From: Bin87 sp965219925
GTDB taxonomy: Bacteria; Chloroflexota; Dehalococcoidia; Lucifugimonadales; UBA3495
Assembly: GCA_965219925.1 (NCBI GenBank)
Contig: OZ244795.1
Coordinates: 558,001 to 622,000 of the forward strand
Direction of reading: 5' to 3'
DNA length: 64,000 nucleotides
This document shows, piece by piece, positions 38,601-48,436 of this stretch (position 1 is its first letter; the number at the start of each line of letters is the position of its first letter). A model generated the notes under the pieces. It was not told where the DNA came from. It saw only the letters and a program-made list of their open reading frames with translations, and made no database searches. The position numbers and the translations under genes were made by a program.

Positions 38601-38791
38601 TCCTCGACCACAACCAATTGAGCGGAGAGATACCCGTGGAATTGGGCGGTTTACACAAGCTGAAGTTCCTACAGCTTCACCCGAACCAGTTGACCGGATG
38701 CATTCCCAGCGGCTTGCAGGACGTAAAAGAGAATGACGACCTCAGCGGGCTAGAACTGCCTTTTTGTACTCCAACGCAGAGATTTAGGTAG
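35673..38791 (+). pseudogene. subtilase (S8) with PPC-like and LRR domains, one frameshift
   Basis: Starts MKISFLVIGPLTALAVLSVA, a signal anchor. The S8 triad is Asp in GVIDVGFEG, His in YGDHGTMVAE and Ser in FCGTSQATPHVAG. Between His and Ser are extra sequences. The frame changes near 37255: PDIVGAT is followed by CAESALAPLRGGRTGFCGTS in another frame, explained by one base. After the protease a beta-sandwich like the PPC domain (YYNLVLLSPAEVTVTLES, AGAYTIEATT) and then about nine plant-type leucine-rich repeats (LSGEIPxELGSLANLEWL). Ends CIPSGLQ...CTPTQRFR. Likely secreted or surface bound. The longer start at 35631 is also open. Confidence 0.82.
38025..38740 (+). repeat. leucine-rich repeat coding array
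   Basis: Nine to ten 72-base units, each encoding LxxLxLxxNQLSGEIPxxLGxLxN. Adjacent units share long identical stretches, so unit number can change by recombination. Confidence 0.85.
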
Positions 38792-38997
38792 GGTTTCCCG
38801 GTAAAGGTCCGGCGGCGGCGAGGGGAGGCGACGGATGTGGCAGCCCTTGGCTGGGTTTATGACACGATTGACGGACTGCCCTCGGCGTTCCGTTTCCTTA
38901 CGGGTGGTACCATACTTGACGCCTCTGTTGCCACCACCTGAAAGTAAACGGCACCCCCAAAGTGGCCTAATGACCCTGGAAATCTGGTAGGTAGATC

Positions 38998-39177
38998 CTG
39001 AGCAATGACAGCGTCGTGGCTCCGGACCTGATCATCGAGTCATGGGATTGGGCAGCTGTGGACCCGCGTTCATATGAGAATCGGGGCAGCGTAAAACCCG
39101 GTGCATCTATTGAGTTTGACTTCCGCGTGCAGAACCGTGGTCATGGGCATTCGGCCAGCACGTTCCTACGCTACTAA
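38998..39177 (+). pseudogene. CARDB-like adhesion-domain fragment
   Basis: VVAPDLIIESWDWAAVDPRS, then KPGASIEFDFRVQNRGHGHS and STFLRYY at the stop. This resembles the Ig-like CARDB domain often attached to large secreted proteins. No start; a relic downstream of the LRR gene. Confidence 0.6.
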
Positions 39178-39264
39178 CGAGAGGTGCTCATGGGAAAAGC
39201 ACGCACCGTCAGGTGCAACCCTCTAGCGAACGTCCAGCATGAAAAACTCTGTCCCGCGTCAACT

Positions 39265-40934
39265 ATATTTGCCGGTCCTGTTGCCTCATTGAGAAATGTT
39301 ACCGAAAAATCAGCACTTGGGATCATCCGCCATCAGCGCCATTTCCGGTATTCCACCGGGATCCGGCAGCGTTGCTCCGGACGCGGCGTAGACCAGCTTG
39401 TCGGCCATGATGCCTCGCCACTGCTGCACCCTCCGCTGCAACGTACGCAGGTGAGCCCGGCTGAAACGATCCGGTGCAGCCTCCTGCAGCTGGCCCAGCA
39501 ATGCCACCGCGCTGGCGTCCGGATCTTCCTGCAACCAGCCCAGCACGTCGCACCACACACCTGCGAAGGGATCCTTCCGCGTTCGCCAGGTGTGGGCACT
39601 CTCGCCTGCGGTTTTCCTTCGGCGTGCTCTTGCTCCTCGCGCCACCGATCGGGCAGCCGGGCCAGAAAGCGTTCCAGGCTCTCGCCCCGCGGCGTGGGCC
39701 TGAGTTCAGGGGACACGATCGCCGCCAGCGCCGACTGGGCTTCCCTGATTGCGTGCAGCAACGCCACTGGGTCCAGTGCGGCCCGGCGTTTGCTGAGTGC
39801 AGCCTTGACCTCGGCGCTGACCGCCTCGTGCCGGATCACCCGGTCGCAGGGCGTGGCTGGCGGGCTGTAGCGCTTGATCACGGCTGACCCATGGCGGGTT
39901 TTCTCCATCAGCTTGAATGAGGGCTGGAAGTAGTTTACGTACAGCCACATCACCCCATGCAGGTGGGCGATGGTCTGTCCCGCCACCTGGCCAGAGTAAC
40001 GCTCGTGACCCAGGAACCGCCGGATAACCGCCCCATTCTTCTGCTCAACCCAGGCCTGGTCATTCTTCCGGTACGCCCGGGAACGGGTGAACTCAATGCC
40101 CCGGTTGGCGCAGTACTTGGTGAGGGTGTCGTTGATGAACACACTGTCATTGTCGGAGTCTATCCCGAGAACCGGAAAAGGCAGTTGTTTGGCGATGGCC
40201 CCCAGCCCAGTCACCACCAGGGACTGCTCTCTGGCCAGCAAGGGTACCGCCTCGGTCCAACCGGTGCACACGTCGGTGACCACCCAGGCTATAGACGAAG
40301 GATCCGCCCATGTTATCCCCGCAGTGGGCCACCAGATCAATTTCCAGGAAACCAGGTGGGGGCTTATTCCAGTCGGCGAAGGTACGCACCGGAATATCGT
40401 GACCAGGAGACACCCTCCGCCGGCGTTTGCTCCGGCCTGCCACCGTGGCGCGAACGGGTTTGAGCAGCCGGTCCAGGGTGGCGGCGCTGGCAGCCAACAG
40501 ACGCCCTCTCACTTCGGGGTCCAAGTCCAGGTGGCCATGACGCTCCATGGACTCCACCAGGTGAGGCAACACCGCCTTCAAACGCTTCCCACGCCAGGAT
40601 CACCGCCTCCCGAACCGTCTCGTCGTAGATGCGCCGTCCTTTGACTACACCCGTCTTCTCGCTGACGTCCTCGCACTGGGACAGCAGCCTGATGCCATAC
40701 TTGCGGTGATGACCCGTAACCGCGATGAACTTGTCGAGGATCCGGCTCTTCTCCTTCCTGGACGATGCCTGATACCGGTCTCGTATCGTCTCCAGCAATT
40801 CCTGTTTCGCCATCCTGCTCATGCCTCCCGCCACCCGATTGCCTCCCGATTTTCGGTAGCATTCTACTTGCGGCAATCACTTCCTAAAAGTAACGTTTTT
40901 ATTGAGGCAAGGCGCCGGCAGGACTAATTGTCGT
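39265..40934 (-). mobile_element. rve-type insertion sequence (~1.67 kb)
   Basis: The ends share GCCGGTCCTGTTGCCTCATT and, on the other side, GCCGGCGCCTTGCCTCAATA, followed inside by GTTAC. Outer edges are approximate. An internally deleted relative is at 49312-49975 and single ends remain near 16371 and 58711. No target duplication identified. Confidence 0.7.
39310..40822 (-). pseudogene. integrase-core (rve) transposase, three frame breaks
   Basis: N-terminal helix-turn-helix region: MAKQELLETIRDRYQASS, RILDKFIAVTGHHRKYGIRL. Catalytic core: FLEIDLVAHCGDNMG (Asp), LPFPVLGIDSDNDSVFIND (Asp), DQAWVEQKNGAVIRRF (Glu), then NYFQPSFKLMEKTRHGS. Frame breaks occur near 40590 (with about 28 bases lost compared with the copy at 49.4 kb), 40290 and 39595. 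The C-terminus reads LQRRVQQWRGIMADKLVYA. Not functional as written. Confidence 0.8.
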
Positions 40935-40956
40935 CTATCATGGGGTCGGTTTTGTG

Positions 40957-41050
40957 TTGCGGAAACCATCATCCCAGAATCACAGGAGCACCCTCTTTCC
41001 CATTCAACCCGCCGCGACACTCATCTTCTCGGTGGATTGAGGTTTAGTAA
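40957..41050 (+). repeat. dispersed ~94-bp repeat, copy 2
   Basis: Related to 30330-30423; directly follows the outer edge of the rve-type IS. Confidence 0.65.
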
Positions 41051-41309
41051 TACAACGACAGCTTTAGTGAGGCAATGCGCTCATCGCCAGGTGAGAGTCC
41101 CGTACGATCTCGTCGTCAGCGCTGTCGGCGGGGCACGCACTTCCTCAGTCCCGTCTGACGATCCCGTGCCATTTAGGGCAGTTGTTGCATTGCACCGGAA
41201 ACGCGGACTACCATGTCTTCGCGTCGGCATGTCCGCATTGATTCTGGTGGACGTTTGATGGACGGCGGATTTTGAGGTTATTTGAGGATTGGCCACGGGG
41301 AGATGAGAG

Positions 41310-42520
41310 ATGGAGTTCTCCGAGCTTGAAGTCCTGTCCTTTCTGATTGCCGCCGGTCAGGTGTTCATCATGGTGCCCGGTCTGGCGCTCTTCTACGGCG
41401 GGCTGGTGCGCCATAAAAATGTCATTGGGACGATGATGCACTCCATCACTGCGATCAGCGTGGTGAGCGTGCTGTGGGTGTTGTGGGGTTACAGCCTGGC
41501 GTTCGGCAACAGCGTGGGCGGTCTGGGGTTCGTGGGAGACCTTTCCAAGTTCGGGATGGTTGGGGTGCCCCTCGACGAGCAGTCATTCATGGTTTTCCAG
41601 GGAATGTTCGCCATCATCACCGCTGCCCTCATTTCGGGGGGATTCGCCGAGCGTTTAAAGTTTCCGACCTACATCGTCTTTACCGGCGTGTGGGTAACCG
41701 TCGTTTACGCTCCGCTGGCCCACTGGGTCTGGGGTGGCGGCTGGTTGGGCAACCTGGGCAGCGTATTGGGGATGAGTGAAGCGGGGTTCGCCCTGGACTT
41801 CGCCGGAGGAACCGTCGTACACATCGCATCGGGCTCAGCGGCGTTGGCGGCCGCATTCATAGTGGGGCGGCGCATCGGTTTCGGATCGGTAGCCGTGACG
41901 CCCCACAACGTGCCGTTGGTCATGCTGGGGGCGGGCCTGCTGTGGTTCGGGTGGTTCGGATTCAACGCGGGCAGCAGCTTCAACCTTTCCACCGAGGCTG
42001 CCGTCAATGCCTTCGTGGTCACCAACACATCCGCGGCGGCGGGAATGGGTCCTGGTCGGTCGTCTCGTGGATGCTCACCAAGCGACAGTCCGGCAGCGGG
42101 GCGGCGGCCGGCGCGGTGGCCGGCCTGGTGGCCATCACGCCGGCGGCGGGATTCGTCGGCGTAATGCCGGCCCTGATCATCGGGGGCGTGTCCGGCGCAA
42201 TCTGTTTTGCCGCCGTTGAGCTGGTTCACCGGCTGCGCGTTGACGACTCCCTGGACGTGTTCGGCATCCACGGCGTTGGCGGGATGTGGGGCGCTGTTGC
42301 CACGGGCATCTTCGTGGGCATCGGTTTCGGTGCGCTGGAAGACGACGTATCGCGGCTGGAACAGGTTTTTTACCAGGTGGTTGGCATTCTGGCCGCGTTT
42401 GCCTGGTCATTCGTCATGACCAGCCTAATCCTGCTGGCGTTGAAGTACACCATGGGTCTCCGGCTTAGTGAACCGGATGAGGAGAGGGGCGTAGACCTGT
42501 CGCAGCATGGAGAAGCGTGA
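41310..42520 (+). pseudogene. amtB: Amt/AmtB ammonium transporter with a single-base frameshift
   Basis: 403 residues when one G is added near 42047 (AAAGMG-SWSVVSWMLTK). Eleven membrane helices; GLALFYGGLVRHKNVIGTMM, FALDFAGGTVVHIASG with the conserved Asp and first His of the pore, and FGIHGVGGMWG with the second pore His. GGGGAGATGAGAG precedes the start. No P-II gene follows, which is usual for operons with glnK. The break falls in a short G-run, so an assembly error is as likely as true loss. Confidence 0.88.
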
Positions 42521-42922
42521 ATCGCGCAACTGCTCACTTCCCCTCAACTCGAAATGGAGCAGGTTTCCGGCCAGCCATCGTTGATTCATGGACGCACCCG
42601 GCTACTTGGCGCGGCAATCCGTTTCCGTCGGGCCAGCATAATTGCCAGTGACGACGCCGGCAAATTGCGATGTCTGTCGCGTCGACCGTGCAGTTGCGAA
42701 GCCTGGCGACGAGACGAATGACAGCAACTTGTCAGCCATTTCTGCAATCCGGCTCGTGGAAATCAGGACGGCGGAAACGCAATCGGGCCGGCGTTGGGAT
42801 GCGCGGCACAAATTGATTTACGTAATGACCCTTGTGTGAAGCAAATCAAGTATCAATAAGACTAGGACTCTGGATTTACGTACAATAAAGTGTCGGAGGT
42901 CAAGGCAAACCGCCGTTTCGCA
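42521..42922. other. 402-base stretch without a gene
   Basis: No frame is convincing. Copy 2 of the TTTACGTAATGACCC ... GTATCAATA dispersed sequence is at 42815-42858. Confidence 0.5.
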
Positions 42923-43067
42923 CAGGGCCTTTCGGTTTTCCTGATGTCATTGCGAGCGCAGCGTGGCAATCTCGTCGCCGTAGCAATGATGGTTCCCCGG
43001 CACGTGCTCAACCTCAACGAGATTGCCACGTCGCTACGCTCCTCGCAATGACAACCGAAAGACCCTG
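42923..43067. mobile_element. miniature element A, outer ends CAGGGYCTTTCGG
   Basis: Inverted ends CAGGGCCTTTCGGTT and AACCGAAAGACCCTG, flanked by the 10-bp direct repeat CCGTTTCGCA (42913-42922 and 43068-43077). The inside (42945-43053) is the TGTCATTGCGAG palindrome. Same outer ends as 53723-53877. Confidence 0.85.
42945..43053. repeat. palindromic repeat, TGTCATTG family (copy A)
   Basis: TGTCATTGCGAGCGCAGCG, GGCAATCTCGTC, and inverted GACGAGATTGCC-like and CGCAATGACA at the far end. Confidence 0.85.
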
Positions 43068-43092
43068 CCGTTTCGCATTGGGGGCTTTCTTA

Positions 43093-43261
43093 TGGCGAGG
43101 CGCAGTTGGACAAGAGAGCAGGATCTCACGGTGCTGTACGGGAAATTGACGCATGGCAACGAATTTCGCTCAAATCCTGACCTCCGAAACCTGGCTGCAA
43201 CCATGGGGCGGACCACAGCAGCATTGTTGATGAGGAAAGCTAATTTCGATTCCTCTTACAC
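43093..43261 (+). pseudogene. N-terminal helix-turn-helix fragment (SANT-like)
   Basis: MARRSWTREQDLTVLYGKLT, NPDLRNLAATMGRTTAALL, MRKANF. A Trp and helix pattern as in small Myb/SANT-like starts of HNH proteins. Then the sequence passes into an ISNCY-like fragment. Confidence 0.5.
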
Positions 43262-43684
43262 CACCTCCCGGTACTCTACTCCACGATTGAACAGGCCAAG
43301 GCTGTATTGAAGCAGTTCCTGCCCCGGTTCAACCGGCGTTGCCAAATCCCCGCCCAGTGTCCTGATCCGGCTTTCCGACCCTTGCCGCCGGATCTGCACC
43401 TGAGCCAAGTCCTGTGCTTCAAGCACAAAAGGAGAGTGGCCAGGGACAACATAGTGAAGTTCCCGCGGTACATCCTGCAGTTGCTGCCTGACCGGCAACG
43501 CCGCAGCTATGCCGGTACGGCTGTCGTGGTGCTGCACGGACTGGACGGCCGGCCGTCATTACAACATGAGGGACGCATCATTGCCGCCCAGGAGGCGCGC
43601 CCAAGTCCAGGATCGCTGCGAAACGGCATCAAGCCTTCCTCAGGTGATGCCATCCAGTCTCCTGACCCCAAAAGGCCTCAGTGA
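43262..43684 (+). pseudogene. ISNCY-like transposase C-terminal fragment
   Basis: AKAVLKQFLPRFNRRCQIP, AFRPLPPDLHLSQVLCFKHK, VARDNIVKFPRYILQLLPD and RPSLQHEGRIIAAQEARPSP. Same domain as the relic at 7520-7723. Confidence 0.7.
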
Positions 43685-43789
43685 ACCTCGGGAAACGGCC
43701 CCTGAGCCACTGACAATGGTAGCCGCAGCAAACGGCCACGGCTCCGTCCTCGACGATGAAGCCGTGGTCTCCATGACGGTGTCCACTTC

Positions 43790-43948
43790 ACCGAGGAGGC
43801 TGGTTTCTGCAACAGGCCCGCTGGGACGCGGTGCAGAAGGCCAAGCTCGCGGGCATGTCCATTCGCAAGATGGCAAGAGAGTTGGGTCTCCACGGAGACA
43901 CCGTAAGGCGATACATCGATGTCGAAAGTCCGCCGACGCGCCGGTCTG
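43790..43948 (+). pseudogene. IstA-like helix-turn-helix fragment
   Basis: RWDAVQKAKLAGMSIRKMAR then ELGLHGDTVRRYIDVESPPT. Similar to 48935-49075 and 7370-7500. Confidence 0.6.
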
Positions 43949-44898
43949 AGGCTACCCCATCGGCATCGACATCTGATACGATCCCGGATTAGACAGATGA
44001 CATTTTGCTGAACGCTTAGGCGGACATTTCCCCTGAACTACGACAGTCCAGTGGTACGTTTTGCCGACGCCCTTGACAAACCGGATCGATCTGGCTGCCA
44101 GCGCATCAAGGGAGGGTGTTCGAATGGTCGGATTGCCGTGAACGTGTTGCAACCCGCCGCCCTGAATCTTTGGTGAATGCTCGGCAATCGGTTTTCCGCC
44201 TGCTGACGCGCACTTCGGCTGGTATCTCTTTGACGGCCAACGTGGGACTCTGGTTGCGTGCAGCGGGAAGAGAGTCGGTGGCCTATAAAGTCACCCACTT
44301 GAGCAGCCGTCGCGGAGAAGTCAACCGGCGCTGTCCAACCGAGCTGCAGGCATGGGCGGTGGGGCTGACCGAAGGCGTCTCAGCCGAGGTTCACGGACCC
44401 GCAAGTGAAGATCCCACCTTGGTTTTAGGTTAGGTTCACCCGCCCACACGGGGATTCTCCAGGATGCCCAAGGAACGCCGAGCTCGCAGCCTTACTGTAT
44501 CTGCTGTATCGCTCACCTTTAGAGTAGATACAGCTCGCTGACAGCGGATGCCACGCACTGAAAGCACCCAGGATAGCCGGACAAGATCGCGCGGGCCCAA
44601 CCACGCATCCGAGACGGTGAGCGGGTATCCTCGACGCCCACAGCCGCGACCTTACCACCCCCAACGCCGCCGGCAACGATGCGCTACCCGCGCCTAATAT
44701 GCCGGAAGCATCGGCCTGATCAACATCAAAAGGGATAACCCTTCTTACACCACTTGCATGGACGCTTTACTGATACTTTGAGCACATCCCTCGACAAACT
44801 CTGGTGCGCAAAGGGATAATTCCTCAACGGGCATCCGCCTGGGCGATGGGCAACAGGGCTCCCCGGCAGATGCAGACCTCGAACGGGCAGGTGCTACG
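43949..44898. other. about 950 bases of degraded intergenic DNA
   Basis: Holds the 31-base repeat at 44048-44078 (inverted copy at 35186-35216) and an IS630-end relic at 44411-44440. No gene supported. The promoter of the VPS10-like gene should be at its end. Confidence 0.5.
44411..44440. repeat. relic of an IS630 end
   Basis: GATCCCACCTTGGTTTTAGG resembles the right end of the IS630 element at 15312-15333 and of the miniature copy. Confidence 0.55.
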
Positions 44899-47800
44899 AT
44901 GACGACGAGCGAAACGCGGCAAGACCAGACCCCGGCTTCTTCCGTCCCGCAGGAGCTACTCGGCGCGGTGCGGTGGCGCTGCATCGGTCCGCCCCGGGGC
45001 GGGCGGGTGGTGGCGGTAACCGGCGACCCCGTCAATCCCTTCGTGTTTTACTTCGGCGCGTGCGCCGGCGGGGTATGGAAAACCACCGACGGCGGTACCT
45101 ATTGGGAGAATGTTTCCGACGGTTACTTCAACACCGCCTCGGTGGGCGCCATCACCGTCGCCGGTTCCGACCCCAACGTGATTTACGCCGGCATGGGGGA
45201 GTCCTGCATCCGCGGGGACGTGACCTACGGGGACGGGGTGTACCGGTCCACTGACGGCGGCCGGACCTGGACCAACATGGGCCTGTCCGATACGCGGCAC
45301 ATTGCTCGGGTACGGGTACACCCCGCCAACCCGGACCTGGTGTACGTGGCGGCCCTGGGACACGCCTACGGCCCCAACGAGGAGCGGGGCGTATTCCGCT
45401 CCAAGGACGGAGGGAACACCTGGGAGCGGGTCCTGTTCCGCAGCGAGAAGGCCGGGGCAGCGGACCTGTCCCTGGACCCCAACAACCCGCGCATCCTTTA
45501 CGCCTCCATCTGGGAGACCCGGCGCACACCCTGGAGCCTCATCAGCGGCGGTCCGGAAAGCGGCATCTTCAAGTCGGTGGACGGGGGTGACTCCTGGACC
45601 GATATCACCGACAACCCCGGCTTGCCCGGCGGCCTCAAGGGACGCATCGGCGTCGCTGTATCCCCCGCCAAACCGGGGCGGGTGTGGGCCACCATCGAGG
45701 CCGAGGACTGCGGCCTGTACCGTTCCGACGACGGGGGCGATACCTGGGAGTTGGTCAGCGACGACCGGGACCTGCAAGGGCGTCCCTGGTACTACCAGCA
45801 CGTCTTCGCCGACCCGCAGGACCCGGACACGGTGTGGATACTTAACTACCAGTGCTGGAAGTCGGTTGACGGGGGACGCAGCTTCAGCCGGGTCACCACG
45901 CCACACGGCGACGACCACGACCTTTGGATTGACCCCAACAATCCTCTACGGATGATTGAGGGCAACGATGGCGGCGCTTGCGTGACCTTCAACGGTGGGG
46001 AGAGCTGGTCCAGCATCTACAACCAGCTCACGGCCCAGTTTTACCACCTGACCACCGACAACCAGTTTCCCCACCGGGTGTACGGAACCCAGCAGGACAA
46101 CACCGCCATCAGCGTGCCTTCCCGCACCCACAAAGGTGCGATCCCCTGGGGCGACTGTTACGTCGTGGGAAACTCGGAAAGCGGCCACATCGCCGTTCAT
46201 CCCCAGGACCCCAACACTGTCATTTCCGGGGCCATCGGCAGCTCTGCCGGCGGCGGCGGCAACCTGCTGCACTACGACCACGCCACCGGACAGGTGCGGA
46301 TTATCACGGTGTGGCCGGAGCTGTACACCGGGTGGGGGGCCAAGGACATGAAGTACCGCTTCCAGTGGACCTATCCCATCATGTTCTCGCCCCACGACCC
46401 GCAGACCCTGTACGTGGCTGGCAACCTGGTGTTCCGCACCGCCGACCTGGGCAACAGTTGGGAAGCCATCAGCCCTGACCTGACCCGCCACGACCCGGCC
46501 ACCCTGGAGCCCTCGGGTGGTCCCATAACCAAGGATACCTCCGGCGCCGAGGTCTACGCCACCATATTCGCCTTCGTGGAATCTCCCCACCAGCCGGGGG
46601 TTTTCTGGGCCGGTTCCGACGACGGACTGGTACACCTGTCCCGAGACGGTGGCGCTACTTGGGACCCGGTTACACCCGACGACCTGCCGGAGTGGACACT
46701 CATCTGCATGATTGAGGTATCCCCCCACGACCCGGCCACGGCCTACCTGGCGGCCACTCGCTACAAGCTGGACGACACCCGCCCGATAATCTACAAGACT
46801 ACCGATTACGGACAGACTTGGACATCGATCACCGCTGGCCTGCCTCAGGATGATTATACCCGGGTGGTGCGGGAAGACCCCGCCCGTCCGGGCCTGTTGT
46901 ACGCCGGCACCGAGACCGGAGTGCATGTGTCTTTCAACCAGGGGGAATCCTGGCAGCCGCTGCGGGCCAACCTGCCGGTGGTCCCGGTGTACGACCTGGC
47001 AATCAAGGACGACAACCTGATTGCCGCCACCCACGGGCGGTCGTTCTGGATTTTGGACGACCTGAGCCAACTGCGCCAGCTCACTCCATCCCTGGCGGAT
47101 CAGTCCTTCGTCCTGCTGCAGCCCCGGGACACCTACCGGGTCCGGTCGCCCTTCCGGGAGCGGAAGCCTACTCCCGGCAAGATCTACCGCGCCGGACTGG
47201 GCGCCGACGTCACCTACAGCGAGTCGCTGGGCAAGGGGGGCGAGACCGTGCGGAAGTTCTGGGATGCCGGGGAGAACCCGCCCGACGGGGTGATGATTAC
47301 CTACTATCTGAAGGAGGCGGCAGCGGAGATAACCCTCAGCATCCTGGAAGAGGACGGAAGGATCATACGGAGCTTCTCCAGCAACCCCCGGGAGGCTGAC
47401 GAGAATACCCCGGAACCCCGGGCGCCAGCCGAACCGGGAATGAACCGCTTCGTATGGAATATGCGCCACCCGCCGGCCCGCAAGGTGCCCGAAGACAAGA
47501 CCACCGAGGACTCTCTCGTCGGCCCCCTGGCATCGCCCGTCACTTACCAGGTGACACTGCAAGTGGGCGACGACTCCCAGACCCGGACGTTCCACATAGT
47601 CAAAGACCCCCGCGTGGGGGCCAGCCAGGAAGATCTGGATGCCCAGTTCCAATTCCTGATTCAGATTCGCGACAAGGTGTCGGAAACACACGACGGCATT
47701 AACCAACTGCGCCGGGTCCGCCAGCAGGTAGAGCAATGGGTGAGTCGCGCCCAGGGACATCCCTCGGCGGAGACGGTGGGCGACTCGGCGGAGTCGGTGA

Positions 47801-48084
47801 AGGAAAAATTGAGGCAGATTGAAGACCGGCTAATCCAGTCGGCGTACCGGGGCGCCCGGGACCGGTTGGATCTACCGGTGCGGCTCAACCGCAAGCTGGC
47901 GGAACTCACCGCCGTTGTCGCCAACGCGGACTTTGCGCCTCCTCAGCAGGTGTATCAGGTCTTCGACTACCTCTCCGCCGACATAGACCAACAACTGGTG
48001 GCGCTACAGCAAGTTATAGATCAAGACGTGGCCCAATTTGCCAACCTGGTGAGGGACCTGGGCATACCGGCCATTGCGACGTAA
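44899..48084 (+). CDS. VPS10/BNR-repeat beta-propeller protein
   Basis: 1061 residues. The first 720 contain at least eight Asp-box motifs such as TTDGGTYW, STDGGRTW, SKDGGNTW, SVDGGDSW, SDDGGDTW and SRDGGATW with SxDxGxxW spacing, which form two or more six- to eight-bladed propellers. After about residue 760 the protein has an all-beta section (AAAEITLSILEEDGRIIRSF, MNRFVWNMRHPP) and a C-terminal helical bundle (LDAQFQFLIQIRDKVSETHD). The order matches the family annotated as glycosyl hydrolase or photosystem stability-like. No signal peptide is visible. Enzymatic activity is not proven for the family. Confidence 0.82.
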   Translation: MTTSETRQDQTPASSVPQELLGAVRWRCIGPPRGGRVVAVTGDPVNPFVFYFGACAGGVWKTTDGGTYWENVSDGYFNTASVGAITVAGSDPNVIYAGMGESCIRGDVTYGDGVYRSTDGGRTWTNMGLSDTRHIARVRVHPANPDLVYVAALGHAYGPNEERGVFRSKDGGNTWERVLFRSEKAGAADLSLDPNNPRILYASIWETRRTPWSLISGGPESGIFKSVDGGDSWTDITDNPGLPGGLKGRIGVAVSPAKPGRVWATIEAEDCGLYRSDDGGDTWELVSDDRDLQGRPWYYQHVFADPQDPDTVWILNYQCWKSVDGGRSFSRVTTPHGDDHDLWIDPNNPLRMIEGNDGGACVTFNGGESWSSIYNQLTAQFYHLTTDNQFPHRVYGTQQDNTAISVPSRTHKGAIPWGDCYVVGNSESGHIAVHPQDPNTVISGAIGSSAGGGGNLLHYDHATGQVRIITVWPELYTGWGAKDMKYRFQWTYPIMFSPHDPQTLYVAGNLVFRTADLGNSWEAISPDLTRHDPATLEPSGGPITKDTSGAEVYATIFAFVESPHQPGVFWAGSDDGLVHLSRDGGATWDPVTPDDLPEWTLICMIEVSPHDPATAYLAATRYKLDDTRPIIYKTTDYGQTWTSITAGLPQDDYTRVVREDPARPGLLYAGTETGVHVSFNQGESWQPLRANLPVVPVYDLAIKDDNLIAATHGRSFWILDDLSQLRQLTPSLADQSFVLLQPRDTYRVRSPFRERKPTPGKIYRAGLGADVTYSESLGKGGETVRKFWDAGENPPDGVMITYYLKEAAAEITLSILEEDGRIIRSFSSNPREADENTPEPRAPAEPGMNRFVWNMRHPPARKVPEDKTTEDSLVGPLASPVTYQVTLQVGDDSQTRTFHIVKDPRVGASQEDLDAQFQFLIQIRDKVSETHDGINQLRRVRQQVEQWVSRAQGHPSAETVGDSAESVKEKLRQIEDRLIQSAYRGARDRLDLPVRLNRKLAELTAVVANADFAPPQQVYQVFDYLSADIDQQLVALQQVIDQDVAQFANLVRDLGIPAIAT

Positions 48085-48103
48085 TTGCGGGTCCGACGGT
48101 CAA

Positions 48104-48436
48104 TCAGTCGTTCAGCAGGACGTAGACCGCGGCCGATGGGGTCAGGTCGTTGTGCGAATGGCCCTTGCCGGTGACGTCCTCCATCAGCCGGATATCCCCG
48201 GCCCGCAGCACCCGTTTCGCGCCGTCGCTGGCCCCGATCTCCACCTCGCCGGACAGATGGATGATCAGCCTGCGCTCGGGCAGGGGATGAAAGTCCCGGT
48301 GGCGCGACCCGTCAAACTCCTGCACCCGCACCTCGGACACATTGATCAGCGCCCCCAGCTCCGGGTGCTCCTCGAGATTCAGGTCCTCGATGTGGCTCTC
48401 GCCGTCGGCGTCCGAAAATACCCGATATATTGCCAT
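48104..48436 (-). CDS. small cupin-domain protein
   Basis: 110 residues starting MAIYRVFSDADGESHIED after a GGGGG ribosome site. FDGSRHRDFHPLPERRLIIH and SGEVEIGASDGAKRVLRAGD match cupin motif one and the strand after it; GKGHSHNDLTPSAAVYVLL ends the second motif. Binding ligand unknown. It converges on the VPS10-like gene. Confidence 0.78.
   Translation of the reverse strand: MAIYRVFSDADGESHIEDLNLEEHPELGALINVSEVRVQEFDGSRHRDFHPLPERRLIIHLSGEVEIGASDGAKRVLRAGDIRLMEDVTGKGHSHNDLTPSAAVYVLLND

Noticed and set aside
38025..38740. CRISPR-like regular repeats
   Set aside because: The period is 72 bases in frame and encodes leucine-rich repeats; there are no unrelated spacers.
45946..47760. A 604-codon open frame on the minus strand
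   Set aside because: It is antisense to the VPS10-like gene, which has clear Asp-box motifs; long antisense frames are expected in GC-rich coding DNA.
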